A stretch of DNA of 64,000 bases from Stappia sp. BW2 (lineage in GTDB: Bacteria > Pseudomonadota > Alphaproteobacteria > Rhizobiales > Stappiaceae): contig NZ_VIRG01000058.1 of NCBI RefSeq assembly GCF_008107695.1, positions 62,001 through 126,000 of the forward strand. The letters run 5' to 3'. Positions 15,504 to 24,784 of this stretch are shown piece by piece. A program made the translations under genes and the position numbers. Under the pieces are notes generated by a model. The model was not told where the DNA came from. It saw only the letters and a list, made by a program, of their open reading frames with translations, and did not search any database. Within the stretch, counting starts at the first letter, position 1, and the number at the start of each line of letters is the position of its first letter.

Positions 15504-17735
15504 ATGCTGAGTGGCAACAAACGGCTGAACGCTCTACTCGGGCTGGGGATCGGCGCCTTTCTGATCGTGCCCTGGTACAGGGTGGACCGGGGTTTCTTTT
15601 CCTTCGAATGGCCATCGGACTTTCTGGTCTCCTCCGATCTCGCGCCCGGCCTTCTGCAGATCTTTGCCGAAGGTCGTGTCTGGCTTGCGCTCGCGCTGGC
15701 GCTGTTTCTGATCGGCGGCAGTGCCCGCTTCATGACAGACGCCAACAAGCGCGGCCGGTTGCTCGTCGTCACCGGCAGCATCGGCATTCTCTTCATGGCG
15801 CTTCAGGGGCTTGCCATCAGCTTCACCGGCTGGGCCTGGACATTTCCCGAAACCACCTTCGGAGCCTTGCCGCTCGGTCAGCCTGCCATGGGGGCAGGCG
15901 CCATCGTCACCTCTCTGATCTTCGTGCTCTTCATCGCTTTCGGACTTGCCGAACGTGGCTTCATGAAGGGCGATGCCTTTGTCGTCGGATCGATCTCCAT
16001 CCTGATCTTCCTGGTGACGGTTTTCATCTTCTACCCCATCGGCTCGATGTTCGCCGGCTCGGTGCAGGATTTCGACGGCTCCTTCAAGCCGGACGGGTTC
16101 ATCCGCAACATGCAGGACCCGGCCATCTGGAGCCTTGATTGCGTCTTTGGCGGCAACCGCTGCGGCGTTGCATGGCGCACGCTGTTCCTGGCCGTATTGT
16201 CAGGCCTCGGCTCCACCACGCTCGGTCTTGCCTTTGCGCTGGTCGCCACACGCACCCGTTTCCCGTTCAAGAAGGGCCTGCGGCTCCTCACCGTCCTGCC
16301 GATCATCACCCCGCCCTTCGTGATCGGCCTCGCGCTCACGCTGCTTTTCGGCCGCTCCGGCGTCGTCACCCAGGGTCTCGACACGCTGTTCGGCATCGAG
16401 CCAAGTCGCTGGCTTTACGGGTTGACCGGTATCTGGATCGCGCAGGTTCTGTCCTTCACGCCAATCTCCTTCCTGGTGCTGATCGGCGTTGTCGAAGGCG
16501 TCAGCCCCTCGATGGAAGAAGCCTCGCAAACTCTGCGGGCCGACCGCTGGCGCACCTTCTGGCGGGTTTCGCTGCCCCTGATGAAACCGGGTCTCGCCAA
16601 CGCCTTCCTGATCGGGTTCATTGAAAGCATGGCCGATTTCGGCAACCCGCTGGTGCTCGGCGGCAGCCACGGCGTGCTCTCGACCGAAATCTTCTTTGCC
16701 GTCGTCGGCTCGCAGGTCGATCCGTCCCGCGCCGCCGTGCTGGCGATCATCCTGCTCAGCTTCACGCTGACCGCCTTCCTTGCACAGCGCATGTGGCTGT
16801 CGGGCAAGAACTTCGCCACCGTCACCGGCAAGGGCGACAGCGGCGCCCATGCCGGTCTGCCGAAGAGCCTCTCCCTCACCGTCTACGGCATCGTGCTGCC
16901 GTGGATGGGGTTCACCATCGTCGTCTACGGCATGATCCTGTTCGGCGGCTTCGTGAAGACCTGGGGTCTCGACAATTCCCTGACGCTGGAACACTACGCC
17001 AGGGCCTTCTCGGTCACCTTCCAGGACGGCGCACTTGTCTGGACCGGCGTTGCCTGGAACTCCTTCTGGACGACCATGGAAATCGCGCTCATCTCCGCAC
17101 CACTGACGGCGGCCGTGGGTCTGCTGACGGCCTATATCATCGTGCGGCAGAAATTCGCCGGCAAGAACGCCTTCGAATTCGCCCTCATGATGAGCTTCGC
17201 CATTCCCGGCACCGTCATCGGCATCAGCTACATCATGGCCTTCAACCTGCCGCCCATCGAGATGACCGGCTCGGCCCTGATCCTGGTTGCCTGTTTCGTC
17301 TTCCGGAACATGCCGGTTGGCGTGCGCGGCGGCATCGCGGCCATGAGCCAGCTCGACAAGAGCCTGGACGAAGCGTCGCTGACGCTGAGGGCAAACAGCG
17401 CCCGTACGCTGCGCAAGGTGATCCTGCCGCTGCTGCGGCCAGCTATCACCGCGGCGCTGGTCTATTCCTTCGTCCGGGCCATCACCTCCATCAGTGCGGT
17501 CATCTTCCTTGTCAGCGCGGAATACAACATGGCGACCTCCTACATCGTCGGCCTCGTCGAAAACGGCGAATACGGCATCGCCATCGCCTATTCCTCCATG
17601 CTGATCTTCGTGATGATCACGGTTATTGCGGGCTTCCAGTTCCTGGTCGGCGAACGCCGCCTGCGCCGGGAAAACCGCGTCTCCGGCATGGCCAAATCCA
17701 GTAAAATTCGTATCGCGCAGGAGAAAACTGCATGA
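15504..17735 (+). CDS. AfuB-like ABC permease, two fused transmembrane domains
   Basis: This is the complete membrane channel of the importer in one 743-residue chain. The chosen start at 15504 (MLSGNKRLNALLG) has AGGGGTGG directly upstream; earlier in-frame codons give a charged, unlikely leader. The N-terminal 200 residues add about four membrane helices. They are followed by two binding-protein-dependent permease domains, each with an EAA loop: EASQTLRADRWRTFWRVSLP and EASLTLRANSARTLRKVILP. This fused arrangement is typical of FbpB/AfuB-type transporters. The stop overlaps the ATPase start as ATGA. A separate promoter is possible given the 234-base gap before it. Confidence 0.93.
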   Translation: MLSGNKRLNALLGLGIGAFLIVPWYRVDRGFFSFEWPSDFLVSSDLAPGLLQIFAEGRVWLALALALFLIGGSARFMTDANKRGRLLVVTGSIGILFMALQGLAISFTGWAWTFPETTFGALPLGQPAMGAGAIVTSLIFVLFIAFGLAERGFMKGDAFVVGSISILIFLVTVFIFYPIGSMFAGSVQDFDGSFKPDGFIRNMQDPAIWSLDCVFGGNRCGVAWRTLFLAVLSGLGSTTLGLAFALVATRTRFPFKKGLRLLTVLPIITPPFVIGLALTLLFGRSGVVTQGLDTLFGIEPSRWLYGLTGIWIAQVLSFTPISFLVLIGVVEGVSPSMEEASQTLRADRWRTFWRVSLPLMKPGLANAFLIGFIESMADFGNPLVLGGSHGVLSTEIFFAVVGSQVDPSRAAVLAIILLSFTLTAFLAQRMWLSGKNFATVTGKGDSGAHAGLPKSLSLTVYGIVLPWMGFTIVVYGMILFGGFVKTWGLDNSLTLEHYARAFSVTFQDGALVWTGVAWNSFWTTMEIALISAPLTAAVGLLTAYIIVRQKFAGKNAFEFALMMSFAIPGTVIGISYIMAFNLPPIEMTGSALILVACFVFRNMPVGVRGGIAAMSQLDKSLDEASLTLRANSARTLRKVILPLLRPAITAALVYSFVRAITSISAVIFLVSAEYNMATSYIVGLVENGEYGIAIAYSSMLIFVMITVIAGFQFLVGERRLRRENRVSGMAKSSKIRIAQEKTA

Positions 17736-18793
17736 CTGACCTCAAACCCGGCTCCGTCGTTTTTGAAAACGTCCGCAAGGACTTCGGCACCTTCACCGCC
17801 ATTCCGGACCTGTCGATCACCATTGAACCCGGCACGCTGGTAACCCTGCTCGGCCCATCCGGCTGCGGCAAGACCACCACCTTGCGCATGCTGGCAGGCC
17901 TTGAACATCCGACCTCGGGCAGGATCCTGATCGGCGGACGGGACGTCACCATGGTTCCCGCGCATGAGCGCGATGTCTCCATGGTGTTCCAGTCCTACGC
18001 CTTGTTCCCGCACATGAATGCGCTGGACAATGTGGCCTACGGGCTGGAATCCTCCGGATACAAGAAGCGGGAGGCCCGCGAACGGGCCGAGGAAGGTCTT
18101 ACCCAGGTAGGCCTTTCCGGCATGGGCCACCGCCTGCCGGCGGAACTGTCCGGCGGCCAGCAGCAGCGTGTCGCGGTTGCCCGTGCGCTGGTGCTGAACC
18201 CGCAGGTGCTGCTGCTGGATGAACCCTTGTCCAACCTCGATGCCCGCCTGCGCCGACGCGTGCGCACGGAAATCCGCGAGCTTCAGCAGCGTCTCGGCTT
18301 CACTGCCGTTTATGTTACCCACGACCAGGACGAAGCGCTTGCCGTGTCCGACAGGATCGTGGTCATGAAAGACGGCAAGATTGCCCAGGAAGGCGCCCCG
18401 CGCGAACTCTACGAAGAGCCCGTATCCGAATTCATTGCCGATTTCATGGGCGAAGCGAATGTCGTTTCCTGCGAGATCGTCGGCCGGGACGGTGACGACG
18501 CCCTGATCGATGTCGGCGGCCTGCAGCACCGCCTGCGCGCACGGCAAGCCACCAGCGGCCAGGCCAAACTGGCCGTGCGGCCCGGCTCCGTGATGCTCAA
18601 TCCGGAAGGAGCGGCAGGTCTCGGCGGTGAAATCCTGACGGCTGCCTATCTCGGCGATCACGTCGAATACGAGATCGAGACCCCGGTCGGAAATTTCTTC
18701 GTCATCGATCACTCGGTCGAACGATCCTTCGCGCCCCGCACCGCCGTCTCACTCGGCTTCCGCAACCGGGGCCTCGCCCTGATCGAGGCCTGA
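17732..18793 (+). CDS. AfuC/FbpC-like ABC transporter ATP-binding protein
   Basis: This ATPase drives the AfuB-like permease. The 353 residues show Walker A GPSGCGKTTT, Q-loop VFQSYALFPHM, signature LSGGQQQRVAVARAL, Walker B VLLLDEPLSNLDARL and H-switch YVTHDQDEAL. A C-terminal TOBE domain follows from about residue 240. That is the FbpC/PotA/AfuC layout. It is translationally coupled to the permease by ATGA and has only one base between its stop and the next gene's GTG. The phosphatase-family gene is therefore in the same transcript. Confidence 0.94.
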   Translation: MTDLKPGSVVFENVRKDFGTFTAIPDLSITIEPGTLVTLLGPSGCGKTTTLRMLAGLEHPTSGRILIGGRDVTMVPAHERDVSMVFQSYALFPHMNALDNVAYGLESSGYKKREARERAEEGLTQVGLSGMGHRLPAELSGGQQQRVAVARALVLNPQVLLLDEPLSNLDARLRRRVRTEIRELQQRLGFTAVYVTHDQDEALAVSDRIVVMKDGKIAQEGAPRELYEEPVSEFIADFMGEANVVSCEIVGRDGDDALIDVGGLQHRLRARQATSGQAKLAVRPGSVMLNPEGAAGLGGEILTAAYLGDHVEYEIETPVGNFFVIDHSVERSFAPRTAVSLGFRNRGLALIEA

Positions 18794-18794
18794 C

Positions 18795-19634
18795 GTGACA
18801 ATGGTTACTGAAGACATGAACCCATCGACTGACGCGCTGACGGCAAGGTTCGCCGCGGCGCGGGACATTGCAGAAGAAGCCGGTTCCCTGGCACTGGATT
18901 ATTTCCACCGGCGCGAGGATCTGACCATCGAGATCAAGGGCGGCCTGCAGGACGTTGTCTCGATTGCCGACAAGACTGTGGAAACGCTCATTCGAGACAG
19001 GCTGCACACGTCCTTTCCGGAAGACGGGATTCTGGGGGAGGAACATGGGGTCGAACAAGGCAGCAGCGGATTCACCTGGGTGGTCGATCCCATCGACGGT
19101 ACCTCCGCCTTCGTCCACGGCCTGCCCAGCTGGTGCGTCTCCATCGCGCTGCTGCACGGCACGGATCTGGTCATGGGTGTTATCCGTGTGCCCTGCAGCG
19201 ATGAAAGCTTCGCGGCCGTCAGGGGCGGCGGCGCAACACTGAACGGCGAACCGCTCCGCCTTGACGCATCGAAGACACTGCAGAACAGCTTGACCGGCAT
19301 TGGCGCCAACAATGCCGTACCGCCGGAAATGATCGGCGCGCTCATCACGGGTCTGATGGCGCGCGGCGGCAATTACATCCGCACCGGTTCGGGCGCCCAG
19401 ATGCTGGCCCTGGTGGCCGCCGGCAGGCTGGCAGGGTTCTACGAGCCTTCCATGCATGCCTGGGATTGCCTTGCCGGCTATTGCCTGGTTGCCGAAGCCG
19501 GTGGCAGCTACCGCCCCTTCCCCGTTGAAGGCGATGCCATTCTGGAAGGCGGCCCGGTCCTCGCAGCCGGTCCCGGCGCTTTTGAGGAGCTTTCTGCTCT
19601 GGCAAGCGAAAGCGAGCGCCTGCTGAACACTTGA
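18795..19634 (+). CDS. Inositol monophosphatase family protein
   Basis: This is a Mg-dependent phosphatase of the inositol-monophosphatase/bisphosphate-nucleotidase fold. About 279 residues run from GTG 18795; an ATG two codons later is equally possible. Metal and catalytic motifs are present: GEEHG, then WVVDPIDGTSAFVHG (motif A) and the C-terminal AWDCLAGYCLVAEAGG (motif B). It closes the AfuABC-like operon with a one-base gap. If the importer carries phosphorylated sugars or polyols, this enzyme would remove the phosphate in the cytoplasm. That role is inference; the family also includes inositol-phosphate, histidinol-phosphate and PAP phosphatases. Confidence 0.9.
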   Translation: MTMVTEDMNPSTDALTARFAAARDIAEEAGSLALDYFHRREDLTIEIKGGLQDVVSIADKTVETLIRDRLHTSFPEDGILGEEHGVEQGSSGFTWVVDPIDGTSAFVHGLPSWCVSIALLHGTDLVMGVIRVPCSDESFAAVRGGGATLNGEPLRLDASKTLQNSLTGIGANNAVPPEMIGALITGLMARGGNYIRTGSGAQMLALVAAGRLAGFYEPSMHAWDCLAGYCLVAEAGGSYRPFPVEGDAILEGGPVLAAGPGAFEELSALASESERLLNT

Positions 19635-19661
19635 GACCATGGTTGTCCGATAGGACGCTCC

Positions 19662-20585
19662 TCAATCGGCAAGCTTGAGATCCTCCCGCCTGTACTGGTC
19701 CCGGAACGCCCCCGGCGTCAGGCCGGAAAGGCGGGAGAACAGACGGACGAAGGACGGCGGATCGTTGTAGCCAACAGCAAAGCAGATCTCCGAGACTGCC
19801 CAATCCGTTTCAATCAGGAGATCCCTGGCCCGCTCGATGCGCAATTCCTGCAGATAGTGTTTCGGGGCAAGACCCGTTGCCGCCTTGAAGCGCCTTTGAA
19901 AAGTCCGCCCCGGCACCCCGCTTTCCCGCACCATATCGGCCACCGACACATCCTCGCCGGACCGAGCTTCCAGAAAATGCTGCACCTTCAGGACGGCCGC
20001 ATCGCCATGCCGAAGATCGGGCAGGAAGCGCCGGAACCGGCGCTGGTCACGGCGGCGGAAGTCGACAATGAAATGCCGCGCCGTGGCAACGGCCACAGGG
20101 TACCCCAGAAAGCGCTCGATCAGCGCCAGCGCTAGATCGACCCAGGCCATCAGGCCGCCGGCCGTAATCAGGTCGGAATATTCGATCAGCAACCTGTCCG
20201 TATCGAGCCTCAGGTCCGGATAGGCTGCTGAAAGGCGCTGCTCCAGCCCCCAATGGGTCGTGACCTTGCGCCCTGCCCCCAGCCCCGCGGCCGCAACGAA
20301 TGTCAGCCCGGTGCAGGCAGAACACACGACGGACCCGTTGCCGTGCATATGCTGCAAAAACCCGGGCAGCGCCGGAACGTCTTCCAGGCGAACCCGTCCG
20401 GCCGAAGGCGGCAGGATCACCGCATCGTAGCCTTCCACCACCACGGAGAAATCTGCCAGAACATCCAGCCTCACCTCAGCACCACTAATGCCTGCGGCAT
20501 GACCAAGAACGTCCTGCAGCCCGTAGACAGCGGATTTGAGGGATCCCGGATAAGCGAGAATGGCTATGGCAAGCGACTGACCCAT
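19662..20585 (-). CDS. GlxA-family transcriptional regulator (DJ-1/PfpI + AraC)
   Basis: This regulator couples a DJ-1/PfpI-like ligand domain (about 1-190) to two C-terminal AraC helix-turn-helix motifs. The 307 residues include the nucleophile-elbow segment CSACTGLTFVAAAGLG and THWGLEQRL in the N-terminal part. The DNA-binding part is VADMVRESGVPGRTFQRRFK and WAVSEICFAVGYNDPPSFVR. Members often control use of amino-acid derivatives or betaines; the inducer here is unknown. It is divergent from the metallo-beta-lactamase-fold gene with about 96 bases between them and convergent with the phosphatase gene. Confidence 0.92.
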   Translation of the reverse strand: MGQSLAIAILAYPGSLKSAVYGLQDVLGHAAGISGAEVRLDVLADFSVVVEGYDAVILPPSAGRVRLEDVPALPGFLQHMHGNGSVVCSACTGLTFVAAAGLGAGRKVTTHWGLEQRLSAAYPDLRLDTDRLLIEYSDLITAGGLMAWVDLALALIERFLGYPVAVATARHFIVDFRRRDQRRFRRFLPDLRHGDAAVLKVQHFLEARSGEDVSVADMVRESGVPGRTFQRRFKAATGLAPKHYLQELRIERARDLLIETDWAVSEICFAVGYNDPPSFVRLFSRLSGLTPGAFRDQYRREDLKLAD

Positions 20586-20681
20586 TTGGCCGATTTAGCA
20601 CATTCTTTGTCATTTGCGCCAATCGTTCCCGAAGGCACCCGAAGCTAGGTTTCCGTCCGGCAAACAGACATGGAGACCCCA

Positions 20682-21521
20682 ATGCCCGGCACTCTCGAAA
20701 AATCCGGCACCCGCCTTGCGCTTGGCGACCTGGCCCTCACGGCCCTGTCGGACGGTTATCTCGACATTCCCGCCGCCTATTTTTCCAACGTAACGCAGGC
20801 CGAACAGCAGGCTGTCAGCCCCAGCACACGCTTTGGAGCCAACACCTGGCTGATCGAGACGGGCACGCGCAAGATCCTGATTGATGCCGGATCGGGTGAT
20901 TGTCTGAAGGAGCGTTTTCCGGCAAGTGGGGCCCTCACCTGGCAGGCTCCGGAAAGGGCCGCAGAGCGCGCAGCGGTGACCGACATCGTCATTACTCACA
21001 TGCATGCCGACCATATTGGCGGCCTGTCCGTAAACGGCAGCAGTCTCTTTCCGAATGCGGTCATCCATGTTCAGGCGACAGAGTGGGACTTCTGGACCGA
21101 CGAAGCCCTGCTGACCACTGCGCCGGAAGACAAAAGACCGATGGTTGGCCTCATTCAGGCACTGGCGAAGCCGGTCGGCAATCAGCTGCGCCTTCATCGC
21201 GGTGATGCCGATCTCGGCAACGGCATCACCCTGCTTTCAGCGCCGGGTCACACACCGGGTCATCAGGCCGTGCATCTTTCCGCCGGCTCCAGGGAAATGA
21301 TCCTGCTGGCAGATGTCGTCGTGTCCGATGCGCTGCAATTTGCCAACCCGGAGGTTCGCTATGCGCTCGACAGCGATCCTGCCTTGGCCGTTGAGACACG
21401 AAAGACGTTGTTCGACCGACTGTCAGCAGACAGGATCCCCTTTGCGGCAACCCACCTGTCGACGGAGCGGTTCGGATATCTGGAGACACGCGGCAACGGG
21501 TTCACTTTTGTGGAGGTTTGA
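20682..21521 (+). CDS. MBL-fold metallo-hydrolase
   Basis: This is a zinc-dependent hydrolase of the metallo-beta-lactamase superfamily, about 279 residues. ATG 20682 is preferred over ATG 20670 because GGAG sits 6 bases upstream. The zinc-binding THMHADHIGG is near residue 106. Later ligands appear as the histidine in APGHTPGHQAVHL, the aspartate in ILLADVVVSDALQ and the late histidine in AATHLSTERFG. No signal peptide was seen, so it is cytoplasmic. It resembles lactonase/quorum-quenching-like and glyoxalase-II-like members; the substrate is open. Divergence from a GlxA-type regulator suggests control by it. Confidence 0.88.
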   Translation: MPGTLEKSGTRLALGDLALTALSDGYLDIPAAYFSNVTQAEQQAVSPSTRFGANTWLIETGTRKILIDAGSGDCLKERFPASGALTWQAPERAAERAAVTDIVITHMHADHIGGLSVNGSSLFPNAVIHVQATEWDFWTDEALLTTAPEDKRPMVGLIQALAKPVGNQLRLHRGDADLGNGITLLSAPGHTPGHQAVHLSAGSREMILLADVVVSDALQFANPEVRYALDSDPALAVETRKTLFDRLSADRIPFAATHLSTERFGYLETRGNGFTFVEV

Positions 21522-21639
21522 ACGCTGGGGACCTTTGCCGACGTTGCCCAACGCCCCAACTCCTACCTCGGCCCGCTCAAAAACAAGTCCCGGCTCAAGG
21601 CCGGGACGGCACATTAAGAAGATCAAACGTGCATTTGGA

Positions 21640-22647
21640 TCAGTCGATGCTGACCCAGCCGTCTTTTTCCGCCGATGCGAAGATTGCGTCGAGGATCTTC
21701 ATGTTCTGAACCGCGTCTTCCGCGCGATAGGGCAGCGGCGCTTCGCCGGTAATCGCCCGGCCGAACACATCCACCAGTTCGCCATACTGGTCGCACGGCG
21801 CGATGATATCCGACTGCAGCGAGGCATCGCCGAGCAGGGAGCCGTCATCAAGCCGGATCTGCACTGCCTCGCCTTGGGGTGCGTTGAACGGGATGACGAT
21901 TTCCAGACGCTTCTTCGTGCCGACCAGTTGAATGCGCTGATAAGGCGTGAGCTGGGTCGAAACAGTGAAGTTGAGATGCCGGTTGTTGCCGAAGTCGAGC
22001 AGAGCACTGGTCATCCGGTCCGTACCGAACTCCGGATCCCGGTCGATCAGCGACACCACCCGCTGCGGTTCGGCATCGAAGAAGTAACGCCCGGCCAGCA
22101 TGGTGTAGCAGCCGATGTCGAGCAGCGCGCCGCCGCCGATGTCGGCCTTGTTGCGGATGTTGCCCGGATCGTCGTTGTAATAGCTGAAGAAGGTGTGGAT
22201 CGCTTTCAGTTCGCCCAGGTCGCCGGAGCGCACGATCTCGCGCGCCTTGATCCACTGCGGATGGGCCCGCACCATGAAGTTTTCGGCCACCAGCTTGTCT
22301 TTTGGCAGTTTCAGAAGCTGCGCTGCTTCTTCGGCATTAAGTGCCACCGGCTTCTCGCACAGCACATGTTTGCCGGCATTCACCGCCTGGATCGTCACGG
22401 GCACATGCATGTGGTTGGGCAACGGATTGTAGATCGCATCGATCTCCGGATCTGCGAGCAGTTCCTCATAGGACCCGTAAGCCTTTTCGATGCCAAGTTC
22501 CCTGGCAGCTTCCTGCGCCCGGCCGAGATCGCGCGAGGCGATTGCATGGGCAATACCCGTCGCCGATTGCTGAATGCCCGGAATGACCTTTTCGAGACCG
22601 ATTTTCGCGGTTGAAACGATCCCCCATTTGATAGTCTTTTCCGTCAT
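21640..22647 (-). CDS. Gfo/Idh/MocA family oxidoreductase
   Basis: This is a second dehydrogenase of the glucose-fructose oxidoreductase family, 335 residues. The N-terminus MTEKTIKWGIVSTAKIGLEK carries the Rossmann fold. AIYNPLPNHMHVPVTIQAVN and the motif CEKPVALNAEE follow. The C-terminal domain has GGGALLDIGCYTM, a segment with conserved His/Asp neighbours in this family. It has an AAGGA-type site before the ATG. It is monocistronic and convergent with the MBL-fold gene. The proteins are distant from the 8596 gene except for the shared family motifs. The substrate is unknown. Confidence 0.92.
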   Translation of the reverse strand: MTEKTIKWGIVSTAKIGLEKVIPGIQQSATGIAHAIASRDLGRAQEAARELGIEKAYGSYEELLADPEIDAIYNPLPNHMHVPVTIQAVNAGKHVLCEKPVALNAEEAAQLLKLPKDKLVAENFMVRAHPQWIKAREIVRSGDLGELKAIHTFFSYYNDDPGNIRNKADIGGGALLDIGCYTMLAGRYFFDAEPQRVVSLIDRDPEFGTDRMTSALLDFGNNRHLNFTVSTQLTPYQRIQLVGTKKRLEIVIPFNAPQGEAVQIRLDDGSLLGDASLQSDIIAPCDQYGELVDVFGRAITGEAPLPYRAEDAVQNMKILDAIFASAEKDGWVSID

Positions 22648-22784
22648 GCCGGCATCCTTCCCATATTTTTGAGGTACGCACCCCAGATGACATAAAACGA
22701 TTTAACTCCGCAAGGGCGGAAAGGCAGGATAGAGGCCTGTTCTCGTTGTCAGCGCAGCATTCAGGAAGCAGACCAGGCCCCATT

Positions 22785-22827
22785 TCTGCGTCACCCCGGA
22801 CAAGCGTAGCGCAGATCCGGGGCCTAC
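22785..22827. repeat. Short interspersed palindromic repeat, copy B
   Basis: CACCCCGGACAAGCG-tagc-GCAGATCCGGGG is the inverted form of the copy at 9823, with only a few mismatches over about 36 bases. It lies in the 290-base gap between the polyphosphate kinase gene's end and the second Gfo/Idh gene's start. Nothing else gene-like was seen in that gap. A GC-rich repeat of this type is common between genes in Hyphomicrobiales. Confidence 0.75.
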
Positions 22828-22936
22828 TCGCAGAACCACCTGCTGAAACATGCGTAAGTCCGGTCGACACCTGTGGTATCTGGAGAGATCTACCCGAAGC
22901 CAGCAATCGCACCCATGAAGGGCGCAGCTGCCCGCC

Positions 22937-23845
22937 TCAGAATTTCTCCGGCACGTAGAGGTGTTCCGGCAGCACCTTGCGTTCATAGTCGGAGTTATAG
23001 ACACGTTCCGGCAACTCGATCGGATCGTGCGGCACTTCTTCGTATGGGATCATCGACAGAAGATGGCTGATGCAGTTGAGGCGGGCCTGTTTCTTGTCGT
23101 TGCCTTCCACGATGAACCACGGGGCTTCGGGAATATTTGTCCGCTCGAAGGTCTCTTCCTTGGCCTTGGTATAGTCTTCCCAGCGCACCCGGGATTCCAG
23201 ATCCATCGGCGACAGTTTCCATTGCTTCAGCGGGTCGTGGATCCGCATCAGGAAGCGGAGCTGCTGCTCCTCGTCGGTAATCGAGAACCAGTATTTGATC
23301 AGCCGCACGCCGGAGCGCACGATCATGCGCTCGAATTCGGAAACGTCGTTGAAGAACTGCTCGACCTGGTTTTCATCGGCAAACCCCATCACCCGCTCGA
23401 CGCCGGAGCGGTTGTACCAGGAGCGGTCGAACAGCACCATTTCCCCCGCTGCCGGCAGATGCGGCACATAGCGCTGGAAATACCACTGGGTTTTCTCACG
23501 GTCGGTTGGCGCCGGCAGCGCAACCACGCGCGCGACACGCGGATTGAGCCGCTGGGTGATCCGCTTGATGACACCGCCCTTGCCGGCCGCGTCACGGCCC
23601 TCGAAGATGATCACGATCTTCTCACCGGTGTGCTGAACCCAATCCTGCAGCTTCACCAGTTCGGCCTGCAGGCGCAGCAACTCGTGAAAATAGGTGTTCC
23701 GGTCAATTGACGACTTGTGTTTCTTGTCCGAGATGAAGGCGAGATCCCTGGCGATGAGAAAATCGTCGATCTCCATCTCCAGCTCTTCGTCCAGGCTGTC
23801 TGCCCATTCCGCTTCAACCCAGGTTTTTGCGCTTTCGTCGGTCAT
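22937..23845 (-). CDS. ppk2: Polyphosphate kinase 2 (PPK2 family, class I)
   Basis: This enzyme transfers phosphate between polyphosphate and nucleoside diphosphates, usually making GTP/ATP from NDP. The 302 residues from ATG 23845 (AAAGGAA site upstream) show Walker A FEGRDAAGKGGVIKRIT and Walker B VLFDRSWYNRSGVERVMGF, with the lid segment RVRWEDYTKAKEETFERT after. A single PPK2 domain with an acidic N-terminal extension fits class I NDP kinases. It stands alone, convergent with nothing, and faces a 220-base divergent region shared with tetR. No Pho box was recognised in front of it. Confidence 0.93.
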   Translation of the reverse strand: MTDESAKTWVEAEWADSLDEELEMEIDDFLIARDLAFISDKKHKSSIDRNTYFHELLRLQAELVKLQDWVQHTGEKIVIIFEGRDAAGKGGVIKRITQRLNPRVARVVALPAPTDREKTQWYFQRYVPHLPAAGEMVLFDRSWYNRSGVERVMGFADENQVEQFFNDVSEFERMIVRSGVRLIKYWFSITDEEQQLRFLMRIHDPLKQWKLSPMDLESRVRWEDYTKAKEETFERTNIPEAPWFIVEGNDKKQARLNCISHLLSMIPYEEVPHDPIELPERVYNSDYERKVLPEHLYVPEKF

Positions 23846-24022
23846 CAATCGGTTCCTTTGAAATACATCCCCTAGGCACGACCCAGATCGGCGGTGCGTT
23901 CAACCGGATGCAGAATGCCCAAGGACTGTGAACAGGTTATCCATGAAAGTTTTTTGACAGTCGTACGTATTCCTCTGCCATTCTTTGTAGCAGCAACGCC
24001 TTCGCACTCAAATTGCCCTTGA

Positions 24023-24042
24023 AAATGAACAAACGTTCATTT
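24023..24042. promoter_or_regulatory. TetR-type operator
   Basis: AAATGAAC-AAAC-GTTCATTT is a perfect 8-bp inverted repeat with a 4-bp spacer. It lies 26 bases before the tetR ATG and about 180 bases from the divergent ppk2 start. The position implies autoregulation of tetR and, by read-through, of the leucine-degradation genes behind it. No second copy was seen between tetR and liuB. Confidence 0.7.
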
Positions 24043-24067
24043 ACTTTTGCGGTCAGGGAGGATTGAA

Positions 24068-24685
24068 ATGGCAAGCGCTGCTGCAAAACCGCAAAGCCGC
24101 TCCAGAACGGGCGCCAAGGGCCAGGAGACTGCCGCGCGTGTGCGCAAGGCCGCCCTGAAACGCTTTGCCGCCAACGGCTATGCCGCAGTGTCGATGCGCG
24201 AGATTGCCGCCGATGTCGGTGTTCAGCCAGGCGCGCTCTACAATCATTTCCCGACAAAGCAGGACATCCTGAAGGACCTGATGCTGGCCCATATGGGCGA
24301 GCTTCTGGCCGCCTGGGACGAAGCCCCCTTCCCCGTCGATATGGACCCGCTGGAGCGTTTCGTGCGGTTTCACATCCGATATCACCTGGAGAGGGCAGAC
24401 GAGGTTTTCATTTCCTACATGGAGCTTCGCAATCTCGAGCCTGACAATTTCGACGCCGTCGAGACAGAGCGCCGCCGCTACGAAGGCATCCTGACGGACA
24501 TTCTCGAAAAAGGCTCGCGGCAGGGCCGCTACAGCCTGCGCGAACCCAGGGTCACGACCCGGGCGATCATCGCCATGCTGACCGCCATTCCAAGCTGGTA
24601 CCGCGAAGGTGGGCGCCTCTCCAGACAGGATATCGAAGAGATCTACCTCGACCTGGCGCGCAAGTCCGTCGCGCCGGAAGAATGA
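24068..24685 (+). CDS. TetR/AcrR family regulator of the leucine-degradation operon
   Basis: This is a 205-residue repressor, starting at ATG 24068 with AGGGAGGA upstream. The N-terminal helix-turn-helix reads ALKRFAANGYAAVSMREIAA, then VGVQPGALYNHFPTKQDIL. The C-terminal ligand domain (about 75-200) is the TetR fold and probably senses an acyl-CoA. It leads the liu operon at a position where betaproteobacterial LiuQ or gammaproteobacterial LiuR regulators sit. By fold it is LiuQ-like. The link is positional; direct repression of liu genes is inferred from the operator in its own promoter and the 99-base gap to liuB. Confidence 0.88.
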   Translation: MASAAAKPQSRSRTGAKGQETAARVRKAALKRFAANGYAAVSMREIAADVGVQPGALYNHFPTKQDILKDLMLAHMGELLAAWDEAPFPVDMDPLERFVRFHIRYHLERADEVFISYMELRNLEPDNFDAVETERRRYEGILTDILEKGSRQGRYSLREPRVTTRAIIAMLTAIPSWYREGGRLSRQDIEEIYLDLARKSVAPEE

Positions 24686-24784
24686 GACATACCGGCCCCT
24701 CAGACGTCCAACCGGACGCATGGGGAGCCAACACGAGAACGAGATCAACCGCCCAGAGGGTTGTTCCAAGGGAGACCGGGTGAC

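Noticed and set aside
22937..23845. Pho-box control of ppk2
   Set aside because: No TGTCAT direct repeats with 11-bp period were found in its 220-base upstream region.
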